Assembly: GCA_023251215.1 (NCBI GenBank)
Contig: JAHEZF010000016.1
Coordinates: 1 to 14,339 of the forward strand
DNA: 14,339 nt
From: Sphingobacteriales bacterium
Lineage (GTDB): Bacteria; Bacteroidota; Bacteroidia; Chitinophagales; Chitinophagaceae
Direction: 5' to 3'
Both the position numbers and the translations under genes were made by a program. The notes under the pieces were generated by a model. It had not been told where the DNA came from and did no database searches. It saw nothing but the letters and a program-made list of their open reading frames with translations. The stretch's first letter is position 1. Each line of letters starts with the position of its first letter. Below are positions 7,655 through 13,845 of the stretch, one piece after another.

Positions 7655-9043
7655 TTACCGGTTAAGCATGATGCCCACTTTCAAACCAAAATCAAACAGG
7701 TATTCTTTTACAGGGTATTTTTTCTGGAAGCTTGATCGCATTTGATAACGTACCTGCGGGCCCACTTTCCATTGTATCTTACCGGTGGAATAACCGGCAA
7801 ACGTTTCAAAGCTGGTATATACATTCCATTTACGGATAAGTGAAGGCACTTCCGCATAATTTTTATAATCTGTTGAGATCAGGTATGCCCTGTCACCCAG
7901 AATATAAGCTGGCTGTATAGTGCCGGCAATACCTAAATAATTTTTATTATGCCCCGTAAGCTTTAGCTCGGCGCCAACAGGAATTGAGGCTGACACATAA
8001 AGATTACGCAGCCAATTCGGATTGGTGCCATCAAAATTTCGGTACTTCGTCATTGTGGAAACCGAATTAGAACCACCGCCTGTATTAAGTGCTATTGTAG
8101 CTACTTCCGAGGAGTTAGTATAGGCCCGGATGTCATATTTGCTTACATTGAATTGAAGTCCGGCAATGATCTTCAGATTACGGCCAAGCGGATACCCCGC
8201 ACTAAATCCCATATTAAGGCCCATATCCGGTTTATGGGTAACGGCGTTGTTTACATCGGGTAATGATGTGTACCCGTACGGGTTATTATTTGCCTGGGTA
8301 GAAAGTAGAAATTGTTTGTTCTCTGTCAGTTTACGATAGCTGATAGTAGGCGTAAAAAATACCTGCCATGAAATTTTTCTTCTTTTCGAAATATGTTTAA
8401 AAGAATTGACAACGCTTTCAATAGTCAATGGATAAATATCAGTTTTTTCATCCCTGTTATCTTGTGTTACACTGGCTGCTTTTTTGCTATTAAGTCCTGC
8501 ATCAGGGATATTATCATCTGTTAATTGATCTGTCAAACTCAGATTAACAGGTTTGTTAATTACAGTCTCATTATTGTATAAACGTGCAGCTATAGTATTA
8601 TTTAAAATAAGCTTTTGCAAAGTTATGATGGGCTTGCCGGCAATATCGTTGGTGGATAATGAAGCAGCCTGATTAAACCGGAGGAAATCATTTTGCTGAT
8701 TATAGGGGCGGGGGTTAAAAGGAATATTTCTTTTATTAGATTGGGCTGATACATTCAGGATGGCTGGTTCAGCCAGTTTTTTATCATTTACAGACTGGCT
8801 GTTTTGCAGGTTGGTTAATGAATCAGGAGAGGATTGATTTTTTCCGGAAGAATCCAACATTATCCAGGTAACTGATCCGCTGGCAAGCAGTAATAAACCA
8901 AAGGCAATACCATACCACCGCATACGGGTATGCAAAGCATTAAAAACACCCTTCCATACTTTTTCTGATGGAAACATCCGGTATTGATCGGCATTTTGCT
9001 TTACAAACTGTTCAAAATCTCTATTGTTGTAATTACTCTCCAT
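7655..9043 (-). CDS. Single-span membrane protein with C-terminal outer-membrane beta-barrel-like domain, partner of ECF sigma factor
   Basis: The 462-residue protein has three parts. Residues 1-41 are short, charged and probably cytoplasmic (FEQFVKQNADQYRMFPSEKVW). Residues 42-63 form one hydrophobic helix (YGIAFGLLLLASGSVTWIML), after which a Ser/Asn/Gln-rich, probably disordered linker runs to about 220. From ISWQVFFTPTISYRKL (about 224) to the end, alternating short strands rich in Tyr, Gly and Asn resemble a small Bacteroidota outer-membrane beta-barrel (GLNMGFSAGYPLGRNLKII, LFDFGLKVGIMLNR). There is no N-terminal signal peptide. The gene starts 31 nt after the ECF sigma factor gene, where an anti-sigma factor is often encoded, and the N-terminal part could act as one; this is inference only. 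No zinc-binding anti-sigma motif (HxxxCxxC) is present. A porin-family or PorT-like annotation is likely in databases. Confidence 0.8.
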   Translation of the reverse strand: MESNYNNRDFEQFVKQNADQYRMFPSEKVWKGVFNALHTRMRWYGIAFGLLLLASGSVTWIMLDSSGKNQSSPDSLTNLQNSQSVNDKKLAEPAILNVSAQSNKRNIPFNPRPYNQQNDFLRFNQAASLSTNDIAGKPIITLQKLILNNTIAARLYNNETVINKPVNLSLTDQLTDDNIPDAGLNSKKAASVTQDNRDEKTDIYPLTIESVVNSFKHISKRRKISWQVFFTPTISYRKLTENKQFLLSTQANNNPYGYTSLPDVNNAVTHKPDMGLNMGFSAGYPLGRNLKIIAGLQFNVSKYDIRAYTNSSEVATIALNTGGGSNSVSTMTKYRNFDGTNPNWLRNLYVSASIPVGAELKLTGHNKNYLGIAGTIQPAYILGDRAYLISTDYKNYAEVPSLIRKWNVYTSFETFAGYSTGKIQWKVGPQVRYQMRSSFQKKYPVKEYLFDFGLKVGIMLNR

Positions 9044-9074
9044 AATTAATCAGTATTTAGGGTACAAATTTTTA

Positions 9075-9653
9075 TCAGTGACTTACGGCAACAAGCCAGT
9101 CTGCTTGTTGTTTTGGTTTTTGTAATATCCTCTTACGAATTAAAATATCTTCAAGCATAGCTTTGGCTCTTGTGTACTGGCTCCTGCTGGTGCTTTCTTC
9201 AATATCCAGCATATTGGATATATCCCGGTGACTGTACCCTTCTATTGCATACAGGTTTAACACAGTCCGGTAACCCATCGGTAAAAGTCTTATACATTCC
9301 ACAACCTGCTTTGCCTGGATGATGGCCGGCACACTTTCTTCCCTCACCTGCACTCCAGTTGCATGAATAATGTCAACACTTTCATTGAACTTTTTATTTT
9401 TCTTCAGGATATTGATACAAGTATGAACAATAATTCTTCTGACCCATCCTTCAAATGCCCCACGGTTTTCAAAAGTGTGCATTTGCAAAAACACTTTAAT
9501 AAAACCTTCCTGCAGCATATCTTCAGCGTCTTCGCGGTTATGTGCAAAACGATAACACACAGCCAGCATTTTCGGACTGTAGCGATTATACAGCTCCCGT
9601 TGGGCAATGGCATCATTTTTCAAACAACCTTTTAAAATGGCGTCCTCGGTCAT
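9075..9653 (-). CDS. ECF-type RNA polymerase sigma-70 factor
   Basis: This is a 192-residue extracytoplasmic-function sigma factor that would direct RNA polymerase to a dedicated set of promoters. Region sigma2 occupies about residues 20-90, with the diagnostic HNREDAEDMLQEGFIKVF around 38-55 and GAFEGWVRRI following. Sigma4 is at about 118-170 with LPMGYRTVLNLYAIEGYSHRDI, then the recognition helix region STSRSQYTRAKAML. The linker is short and no sigma3 exists, as expected for ECF proteins. The C-terminal tail (KPKQQADWLVAVSH) is not typical of the core and may be lineage-specific. It is the first gene of a two-gene unit with the membrane/barrel protein. In Bacteroidota many such sigma factors are controlled by a membrane anti-sigma factor encoded next door. 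The upstream 193 nt show no clear self-promoter. Confidence 0.93.
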   Translation of the reverse strand: MTEDAILKGCLKNDAIAQRELYNRYSPKMLAVCYRFAHNREDAEDMLQEGFIKVFLQMHTFENRGAFEGWVRRIIVHTCINILKKNKKFNESVDIIHATGVQVREESVPAIIQAKQVVECIRLLPMGYRTVLNLYAIEGYSHRDISNMLDIEESTSRSQYTRAKAMLEDILIRKRILQKPKQQADWLVAVSH

Positions 9654-9734
9654 AGTTACCGTTTGGTTGCCTGTAATTTAGACAATTTTCACATATGAAT
9701 GCTGCACCCAACTGTAAAATTTAATAAATATGCC

Positions 9735-9767
9735 TAAAAATAAAAGAGTGAAAGCCAATGCTTTCAC
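9735..9767 (-). terminator. Intrinsic terminator of the gpmI / haem-binding gene unit
   Basis: A perfect 8-bp stem, GTGAAAGC (9748-9755) and GCTTTCAC (9760-9767), has a CAAT loop. On the - strand it is followed by TCTTTTATTTTTA. It lies about 80 nt beyond the stop of the haem-binding gene and about 80 nt before the sigma factor start, so it separates the two - strand units. Confidence 0.8.
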
Positions 9768-9846
9768 CCGGTAAAGCCAGGAAGATTATTTTACTGATAA
9801 ACTATGCTGGGTAAAATACAATATGATGACCTGAGCCCTCAAGAAA

Positions 9847-10332
9847 CTATTTTTTCCGAATAAGACTGTCCATCGGGTATTTTGCTTTCATACTATCCTG
9901 TATGGCATTTGCCCAATTCATTATTTTATTTTTTTCCTCCGTTGTAATTCTTGCATCTTTATGTATCCATGTATAGGAATTTAAAGGCATTTCCCCTTTT
10001 TTCACCTGTTCAACGATTTCCTTCAACTTATTGTATTGATAACGGAGCGACCGGTTGCTGTATTCATCCATGTTCACGCCTTTTTTAGCCTTTCTTATAT
10101 GACCAGCAATCCACCAGTCAAATGGCTGAAAATTGCAATACCAGGGATAGCGGGTATTATTGCTGTGACAATCAAGACAGGCTTTGGCAAGAATAGAATG
10201 CACATCTTCGGGTATTGTATAAATCTTGCCGATGTAATTAGGTTGTTCGCCTTCTTTTTTATTACGTTTTGGATGGATAAACTGTATTACAACCAGGATC
10301 ACTATCAGTAAGAGCAAAATTTTTTTAAACAT
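9847..10332 (-). CDS. Membrane-anchored haem-binding (c-type, CxxCH) protein
   Basis: The 161-residue protein starts with an uncleaved-looking hydrophobic anchor (residues 4-19, KILLLLIVILVVIQFI) followed by basic residues, placing the rest in the periplasm. A single c-type haem motif, Cys52-Leu-Asp-Cys55-His56, lies in ACLDCHSNNTRYPWY. Downstream PFDWWIAGHI, GEMPLNSY (Met115, a possible axial ligand) and WIHKDARIT match the Haem_bd domain family common in Bacteroidota, often annotated 'heme-binding domain-containing protein'. Its electron partner is unknown. It begins 20 nt after the gpmI stop and ends before a terminator, so it is probably co-transcribed with gpmI, an unexpected pairing of cytosolic glycolysis and periplasmic haem protein. 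Confidence 0.9.
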   Translation of the reverse strand: MFKKILLLLIVILVVIQFIHPKRNKKEGEQPNYIGKIYTIPEDVHSILAKACLDCHSNNTRYPWYCNFQPFDWWIAGHIRKAKKGVNMDEYSNRSLRYQYNKLKEIVEQVKKGEMPLNSYTWIHKDARITTEEKNKIMNWANAIQDSMKAKYPMDSLIRKK

Positions 10333-10352
10333 ATAAATGGCTTTTGATAAAA

Positions 10353-11900
10353 TCAGAGCTTATCAATCAAAATTGTACCGGTCATTTCTTTTGGAACAGG
10401 TAAACCCATTACGGTTAAAATAGTTGGAGCAATATCGCCGAGCTTGCCAGGTTTTATAGTTCCATTCCACCCGATAGCTATCGGGTCTTTGTCAATAATA
10501 AAAAAAGGAACGGGGTTCAGTGTATGTGCTGTATTGGGAGATCCATCTTCGTTGATCATATAATCAGAATTTCCGTGATCGGCTGTCAGAAAAATAGTAT
10601 AGCCATTTTCCAATCCGGTTATTACTACCTGTTCTACACATTTATCAACTGTTTCCACCGCTTTTATCGCTGCTTTCCAGACACCGGTATGGCCCACCAT
10701 ATCGGCATTCGCATAGTTCAGACAGATAAAATCAACTGTCTTATTCCGGATTTCCGGTAATAGTGCCTCCGTTACTTCATATGCACTCATTTCAGGTTTC
10801 AGGTCGTAAGTAGCTACCTTGGGTGAAGGAATCATAATTCTTTTCTCTCCTTCAAACGGTACTTCCCGGCCTCCGCTAAAGAAGAAAGTAACATGCGGAT
10901 ACTTTTCTGTTTCTGCTATGCGTAACTGTTTTAATCCCTGCTGTTGCAAAACTTCACCTAATGTATTATCCAGGTTATCAGTATCGAAAATGACATGCAC
11001 ATTTTTATAAGTCTGGTCATATTCCGTCATGGTGGTATAATGCAGGTTCATTTTTTTCATTCCAAAATCATTCTTATCCATTTGCAATAATACCTGTGTT
11101 ATCTCCCGGCAACGATCAGTTCTGAAATTAAAACAGATAGCCACATCACCCTCTTTAATTGTAGCCAGGGATTGCCCCGCCTCATTAATAATTACAGTTG
11201 GTTTTATAAACTCATCAGTAATATTTTTTTGATAAGAAGTTTCAACAGCAGCAACTGCATCTGTTGCTTTCTCACCTGTTCCATTTACCAAAGCATCGTA
11301 AGCAAGTTTTATTCTTTCCCATCTTTTATCCCGGTCCATAGCAAAATATCGTCCGCTTACTGTTGCAATTTTTCCAACAGAGTTATTCAGATGCGCCTGT
11401 AATTCTTTTATAAAACCCAGACCGCTTTTAGGATCACAATCCCGTCCATCTGTAAAAGCATGAATAAAAACATCATTCAATCCTTCTTTTTTACAAACAT
11501 CAACAATAGCCTTTAGATGATTGATATGAGAATGAACCCCGCCATTACTCACCAAACCAAGTAAATGAAGCGGCTTATTATTGGTTTTTGCATATCGAAG
11601 GGAATTCAGAAGTATTTCATTTTTGGCAAAAGAACCTTCCCGTATAGCAACGTTTATCCGTTGCAGTTCCTGGTAAACAACCCGGCCGGCACCCAGGTTA
11701 AGATGGCCGACTTCAGAATTACCCATCTGCCCATATGGCAAGCCAACCGCTTCACCACAGGTAATTAAAGTAGTGTTAGGGTATTTTGAATAAAGTGACC
11801 GTGTAAAAGGCACATTGGCGTTCTGAATAGCATCGGCTGAAGCAACTTTCCCCAATCCCCAGCCGTCCATTATGATCAGAATAACTTTTTTTTCAGCCAT
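10353..11900 (-). CDS. gpmI: 2,3-bisphosphoglycerate-independent phosphoglycerate mutase
   Basis: GpmI interconverts 3-phosphoglycerate and 2-phosphoglycerate in glycolysis/gluconeogenesis, using two metal ions (usually Mn) and a phosphoserine intermediate. The length of 515 residues is normal for the family. The N-terminal metal motif IIMDGWGLG carries Asp12. Ser62 in QMGNSEVGHLNLGAGR is the phosphorylated nucleophile. The central phosphotransfer insert includes SNGGVHSH, DGRDCDPKSG, GRYFAMDRDKRWER and FNFRTDRCRE. The C-terminal half has NYANADMVGHTG, TADHGNSD and the metal-binding NTAHTLNPVP. All catalytic motifs are intact. Residues 472-478 (DPIAIGW), in a surface loop between the PVPFFIID strand and KLGDIAPT, are encoded by an 18-nt perfect palindrome described separately. 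The haem-binding gene follows 20 nt downstream. Confidence 0.98.
   Translation of the reverse strand: MAEKKVILIIMDGWGLGKVASADAIQNANVPFTRSLYSKYPNTTLITCGEAVGLPYGQMGNSEVGHLNLGAGRVVYQELQRINVAIREGSFAKNEILLNSLRYAKTNNKPLHLLGLVSNGGVHSHINHLKAIVDVCKKEGLNDVFIHAFTDGRDCDPKSGLGFIKELQAHLNNSVGKIATVSGRYFAMDRDKRWERIKLAYDALVNGTGEKATDAVAAVETSYQKNITDEFIKPTVIINEAGQSLATIKEGDVAICFNFRTDRCREITQVLLQMDKNDFGMKKMNLHYTTMTEYDQTYKNVHVIFDTDNLDNTLGEVLQQQGLKQLRIAETEKYPHVTFFFSGGREVPFEGEKRIMIPSPKVATYDLKPEMSAYEVTEALLPEIRNKTVDFICLNYANADMVGHTGVWKAAIKAVETVDKCVEQVVITGLENGYTIFLTADHGNSDYMINEDGSPNTAHTLNPVPFFIIDKDPIAIGWNGTIKPGKLGDIAPTILTVMGLPVPKEMTGTILIDKL
10469..10486. repeat. 18-nt perfect palindrome inside gpmI
   Basis: ACCCGATAGCTATCGGGT is fully self-complementary and shares the CCCGAT...ATCGGG arms with the palindrome at 12559-12576. 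It lies in the gpmI reading frame and encodes residues 472-478 (DPIAIGW) in a loop. Confidence 0.8.
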
Positions 11901-12099
11901 CAGTTAACAATAGTTTATCCTAAGTACAAATACATTCATTTTCAGGGTACAATGCGTTGTAAAACTACAATCTATTAACCTATTTGAAAGCTGAAATCAG
12001 CAAACATGCCAGTTTTTATTAATTTAGTAGAAGGGAAGCCCGGATAAAAACTGTGGCATATTTTTAGAGTGTTGTACCTGTGTAAATCATTTTAAAATT
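11901..12099. promoter_or_regulatory. Divergent regulatory interval between gpmI and the DUF4783-like gene
   Basis: No gene is seen in these 199 nt, which must contain promoters for both directions. For gpmI, the - strand TGTATTTG (11927-11934) is one base from the Bacteroidota -7 consensus TAnnTTTG, but the nearest upstream TTG is only 15 nt away, shorter than usual. For the + strand, TGTG (12052-12055), 19 nt, then TACCTGTG (12075-12082) is a weak match. Alternating TACAA/TTGTA half-sites (11948-11970) and a long inverted repeat (12006-12059) are described separately. Promoter placement is uncertain. Confidence 0.35.
12006..12059. repeat. Long imperfect inverted repeat upstream of the DUF4783-like gene
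   Basis: ATGCCAGTTTTTAT (12006-12019) pairs over 14 bp with ATAAAAACTGTGGCAT (12044-12059), with a 2-nt bulge (12052-12053) and a 24-nt loop. On the + strand it is followed by ATTTTTAG, resembling a weak terminator or attenuator 40 nt before the start codon. Confidence 0.6.
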
Positions 12100-12489
12100 A
12101 TGAAAACACTATTTACTTCCTTACTGATTGTTTCGGTACTGGCATTTTCATCATTTGCCCAACAAAGCAATATTGATGCAGTGATCGGGGCTTTACATTC
12201 TGGTAATGCCACCGAATTGTCCAATTATTTTGACGATAATGTAGAACTTACCTTACCTGATCAAAGTGACAGCTACAGCAAAGCACAGGCCGTGCTGATC
12301 CTTAAAGATTTCTTCAACAACAATGGAGTTAAGAACTTTGAGGTAAAACACAAGGGAGATGGTGCCGGGGGTCAGTTTTGTGTGGGTACCCTGAAAACCA
12401 AATCCGGCAATTTCCGCACCACTGTGTTTATGAAAGTAAAAGCCGGCAAAGATGTTGTAAAAGAGATACGTTTCCAATCTATCGAATAA
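12100..12489 (+). CDS. DUF4783-like secreted protein (NTF2-like fold suspected)
   Basis: This 129-residue protein has a clean Sec signal peptide (MKTLFTSLLIVSVLAFSSFA, probable cleavage after residue 20, before QQS). The mature part of about 109 residues begins with IDAVIGALHSGNATELSNYFDDNVELTLPD and ends with VVKEIRFQSIE. This pattern (helix, short dosage-like 'SGNATELSNYFDD', then curved strands) is that of the Bacteroidota DUF4783 family and resembles SnoaL/NTF2-like folds. No catalytic residues can be named, and the function is unknown. A perfect-stem terminator begins 22 nt after the stop, so it is a single-gene unit, separate from nadC. It is divergent from gpmI across a 199-nt interval. 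I am confident of the gene and moderately confident of the family. Confidence 0.88.
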   Translation: MKTLFTSLLIVSVLAFSSFAQQSNIDAVIGALHSGNATELSNYFDDNVELTLPDQSDSYSKAQAVLILKDFFNNNGVKNFEVKHKGDGAGGQFCVGTLKTKSGNFRTTVFMKVKAGKDVVKEIRFQSIE

Positions 12490-12510
12490 TTGAATCCTGA
12501 AAATAATCTG

Positions 12511-12543
12511 AAAGCCTTCCCGATAATCATGGAAGGCTTTTTT
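12511..12543 (+). terminator. Intrinsic terminator after the DUF4783-like gene
   Basis: A perfect 10-bp stem, AAAGCCTTCC (12511-12520) and GGAAGGCTTT (12531-12540), with a 10-nt loop, runs into six T (12538-12543). It is a textbook Rho-independent terminator, and the AAA/TTT symmetry may let it work on both strands. Confidence 0.92.
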
Positions 12544-12558
12544 ACTGTGTACCATGAA

Positions 12559-12576
12559 GTCCCGATGCATCGGGAC
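12559..12576. repeat. 18-nt perfect palindrome upstream of nadC
   Basis: GTCCCGATGCATCGGGAC is fully self-complementary and shares the CCCGAT...ATCGGG arms with the palindrome inside gpmI. It ends 7 nt before the nadC -7 element and so covers the region where the -33 box would lie. It could be an operator or a copy of a dispersed palindrome. Confidence 0.75.
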
Positions 12577-12583
12577 GAAATAG

Positions 12584-12591
12584 TATTTTTG
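12584..12591 (+). promoter_or_regulatory. Bacteroidota-type -7 promoter element of nadC
   Basis: TATTTTTG is a perfect match to the Bacteroidota -7 consensus TAnnTTTG, and its last base is 5 nt before the nadC ATG. Transcription would begin at or next to the start codon, giving a leaderless or near-leaderless message. No TTTG/TTG -33 box is present at the usual distance; the palindrome occupies that place. Confidence 0.45.
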
Positions 12592-12596
12592 CTTCT

Positions 12597-13454
12597 ATGA
12601 ATTTTGATGAGCAATTACATCACCTGGTGGATGAAGCATTAAAAGAAGATGTGGGGGATGGAGATCATTCCACTTTATCCTGTATTCCCGCTGATGCCAA
12701 AGGCAAAGCGGTCCTCAATATAAAGCAGGATGGGATACTGGCAGGGATGCTGGTAGCGGAAAACATTTTCAAATACAAAGAGTCATCCTGCATTTTTATT
12801 CCATACAAAAAAGATGGCGATCAAATAAAAGCAGGGGAAAAAGCTTTTGAGGTGGAAGCTACTGTTCATACTATTCTGCAATGCGAAAGATTAGTGCTGA
12901 ACTGCATGCAACGGATGAGCGGCATCGCGACATTGACACGGTTATATGCAGATAAGTTAACTGGATATAAAACGAGAATACTGGATACCCGGAAAACCAC
13001 ACCTAATTTCCGTTTACTGGAGAAAGAAGCGGTACGGATTGGCGGAGGCATGAATCATCGTTTCGGTTTGTATGATATGATCATGCTAAAAGATAATCAT
13101 ATTGATTTCTGCGGCAGTATTGAAAAAGCAATGGAAAAAGCCTATGAATACGTACAAACAAAAAATCTGCATTTAAAAATTGAAGTAGAGACAAGAAGTA
13201 TTGATGATGTAAAGAAAGTGATGGTTATAGGTAAGGGAAAAGTGTTTCGTATCATGCTGGATAATTTTACACCCCGACAAATAACAGAAGCATTAAAAGT
13301 TATCGGAGGCCAGTTTGAAACAGAAGCCAGCGGCGGAATCAATCTTGATAATATTGAAGAATTTGCAAAGACCGGAGTTGATTATATAAGTGTGGGAGCC
13401 TTGATCCACCAGGCAAGGAGTTTAGATATGAGTTTGAAAGCCGTACCCCTCTAA
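12597..13454 (+). CDS. nadC: Quinolinate phosphoribosyltransferase (nicotinate-nucleotide pyrophosphorylase, decarboxylating)
   Basis: NadC converts quinolinate and PRPP to nicotinate mononucleotide, CO2 and pyrophosphate, the entry step from de novo synthesis to NAD. The 285-residue length is normal. The N-terminal part contains EDVGDGDHST (about 17-26), and LNCMQRMSGIAT is at 101-112. Active-site motifs are ILDTRKTTPNFR (128-139), GGGMNHRFGLYD (149-160), KDNH (165-168), the KIEVET strand (194-199), LDNF (221-224), EASGGI (243-248) and SVGALIHQ (265-272). All expected substrate-binding residues appear present. The last residues (VPL) and stop run into a palindromic repeat, so the natural C-terminus may have been altered. 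The start at 12597 directly follows a -7 promoter element. No nadA or nadB lies in the window. The SUI1-like gene follows after 42 nt. Confidence 0.97.
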   Translation: MNFDEQLHHLVDEALKEDVGDGDHSTLSCIPADAKGKAVLNIKQDGILAGMLVAENIFKYKESSCIFIPYKKDGDQIKAGEKAFEVEATVHTILQCERLVLNCMQRMSGIATLTRLYADKLTGYKTRILDTRKTTPNFRLLEKEAVRIGGGMNHRFGLYDMIMLKDNHIDFCGSIEKAMEKAYEYVQTKNLHLKIEVETRSIDDVKKVMVIGKGKVFRIMLDNFTPRQITEALKVIGGQFETEASGGINLDNIEEFAKTGVDYISVGALIHQARSLDMSLKAVPL

Positions 13455-13481
13455 ATCTTCCGCCTTGGGCGGAGAGACTTT
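13452..13481. repeat. Dispersed palindromic repeat unit, copy B, overlapping the nadC stop
   Basis: The unit begins at the nadC stop (TAA of TAAATCTTCC) and contains a perfect TCCGCC-TTG-GGCGGA hairpin (13459-13473), then GAGACTTT. The AAATCT and AGACTTT flanks extend the stem with bulges. Flanks match the element at 5072-5099 (TAAATCT and GGAGAGACTTT). A short T-run follows (13479-13483), so some termination is possible. Confidence 0.55.
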
Positions 13482-13496
13482 TTGAACTTTCGTATT

Positions 13497-13829
13497 ATGT
13501 CAAAGAAAAATAAACCGGATAGCAAGGGTTTTGTGTACAGCACCGATCCGGATTTTAAATTCGAATACGAACAAGAAAATCGAGAAACCCTGCCACGATC
13601 ACAGCAAATACTCAAAGTAAGATTAGATACAAAACAAAGAGCGGGCAAAGTAGTAACGCTGATCTACGGTTTTATCGGAAAAGAGGAAGACCTGCGGGAA
13701 CTGGAGAAAAAATTAAAATCTTTTTGCGGCACCGGCGGTTCTTCAAAGGATGGAGAAATTATGATACAGGGCGACCAAAGAGAGAAAGTGATGCAATGGT
13801 TTACAAAGAATGGATACAAGAATGTATAA
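13497..13829 (+). CDS. SUI1/eIF1-family translation initiation factor (YciH-like)
   Basis: The product is a small protein of 110 residues. Its C-terminal two-thirds is a SUI1 domain, the fold of eukaryotic eIF1 and bacterial YciH, which bind the small ribosomal subunit and influence start-codon selection. Characteristic elements are [22 protein letters not shown], the [24 protein letters not shown] segment (with the CGTGGS loop) and [18 protein letters not shown], each matching the family pattern. The N-terminal 30 residues are polar and probably disordered. I chose the ATG at 13497; the TTG at 13482 is in frame but lies in the palindromic repeat that ends nadC. No Shine-Dalgarno is visible. 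It is likely co-transcribed with nadC. It ends 16 nt before the convergent Fe-S protein gene, with no terminator between them. Confidence 0.92.
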   Translation: MSKKNKPDSKGFVYSTDPDFKFEYEQENRETLPRSQQILKVRLDTKQRAGKVVTLIYGFIGKEEDLRELEKKLKSFCGTGGSSKDGEIMIQGDQREKVMQWFTKNGYKNV

Positions 13830-13845
13830 CTATCAGGTTAATTGA

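Noticed and set aside
9363..9635. 90-codon open frame antisense to the sigma factor
   Set aside because: It lies entirely inside a well-supported ECF sigma gene; its composition is that of a shadow frame.
13482..13484. TTG as the start of the SUI1-like gene
   Set aside because: It lies at the edge of the palindromic repeat and adds only MNFRI; the ATG at 13497 gives the usual N-terminus (MSKKNK).
13830..13845. Terminator between the convergent SUI1-like and YjdI-like genes
   Set aside because: The 16-nt gap has no inverted repeat or T-run; the two transcripts probably overlap.
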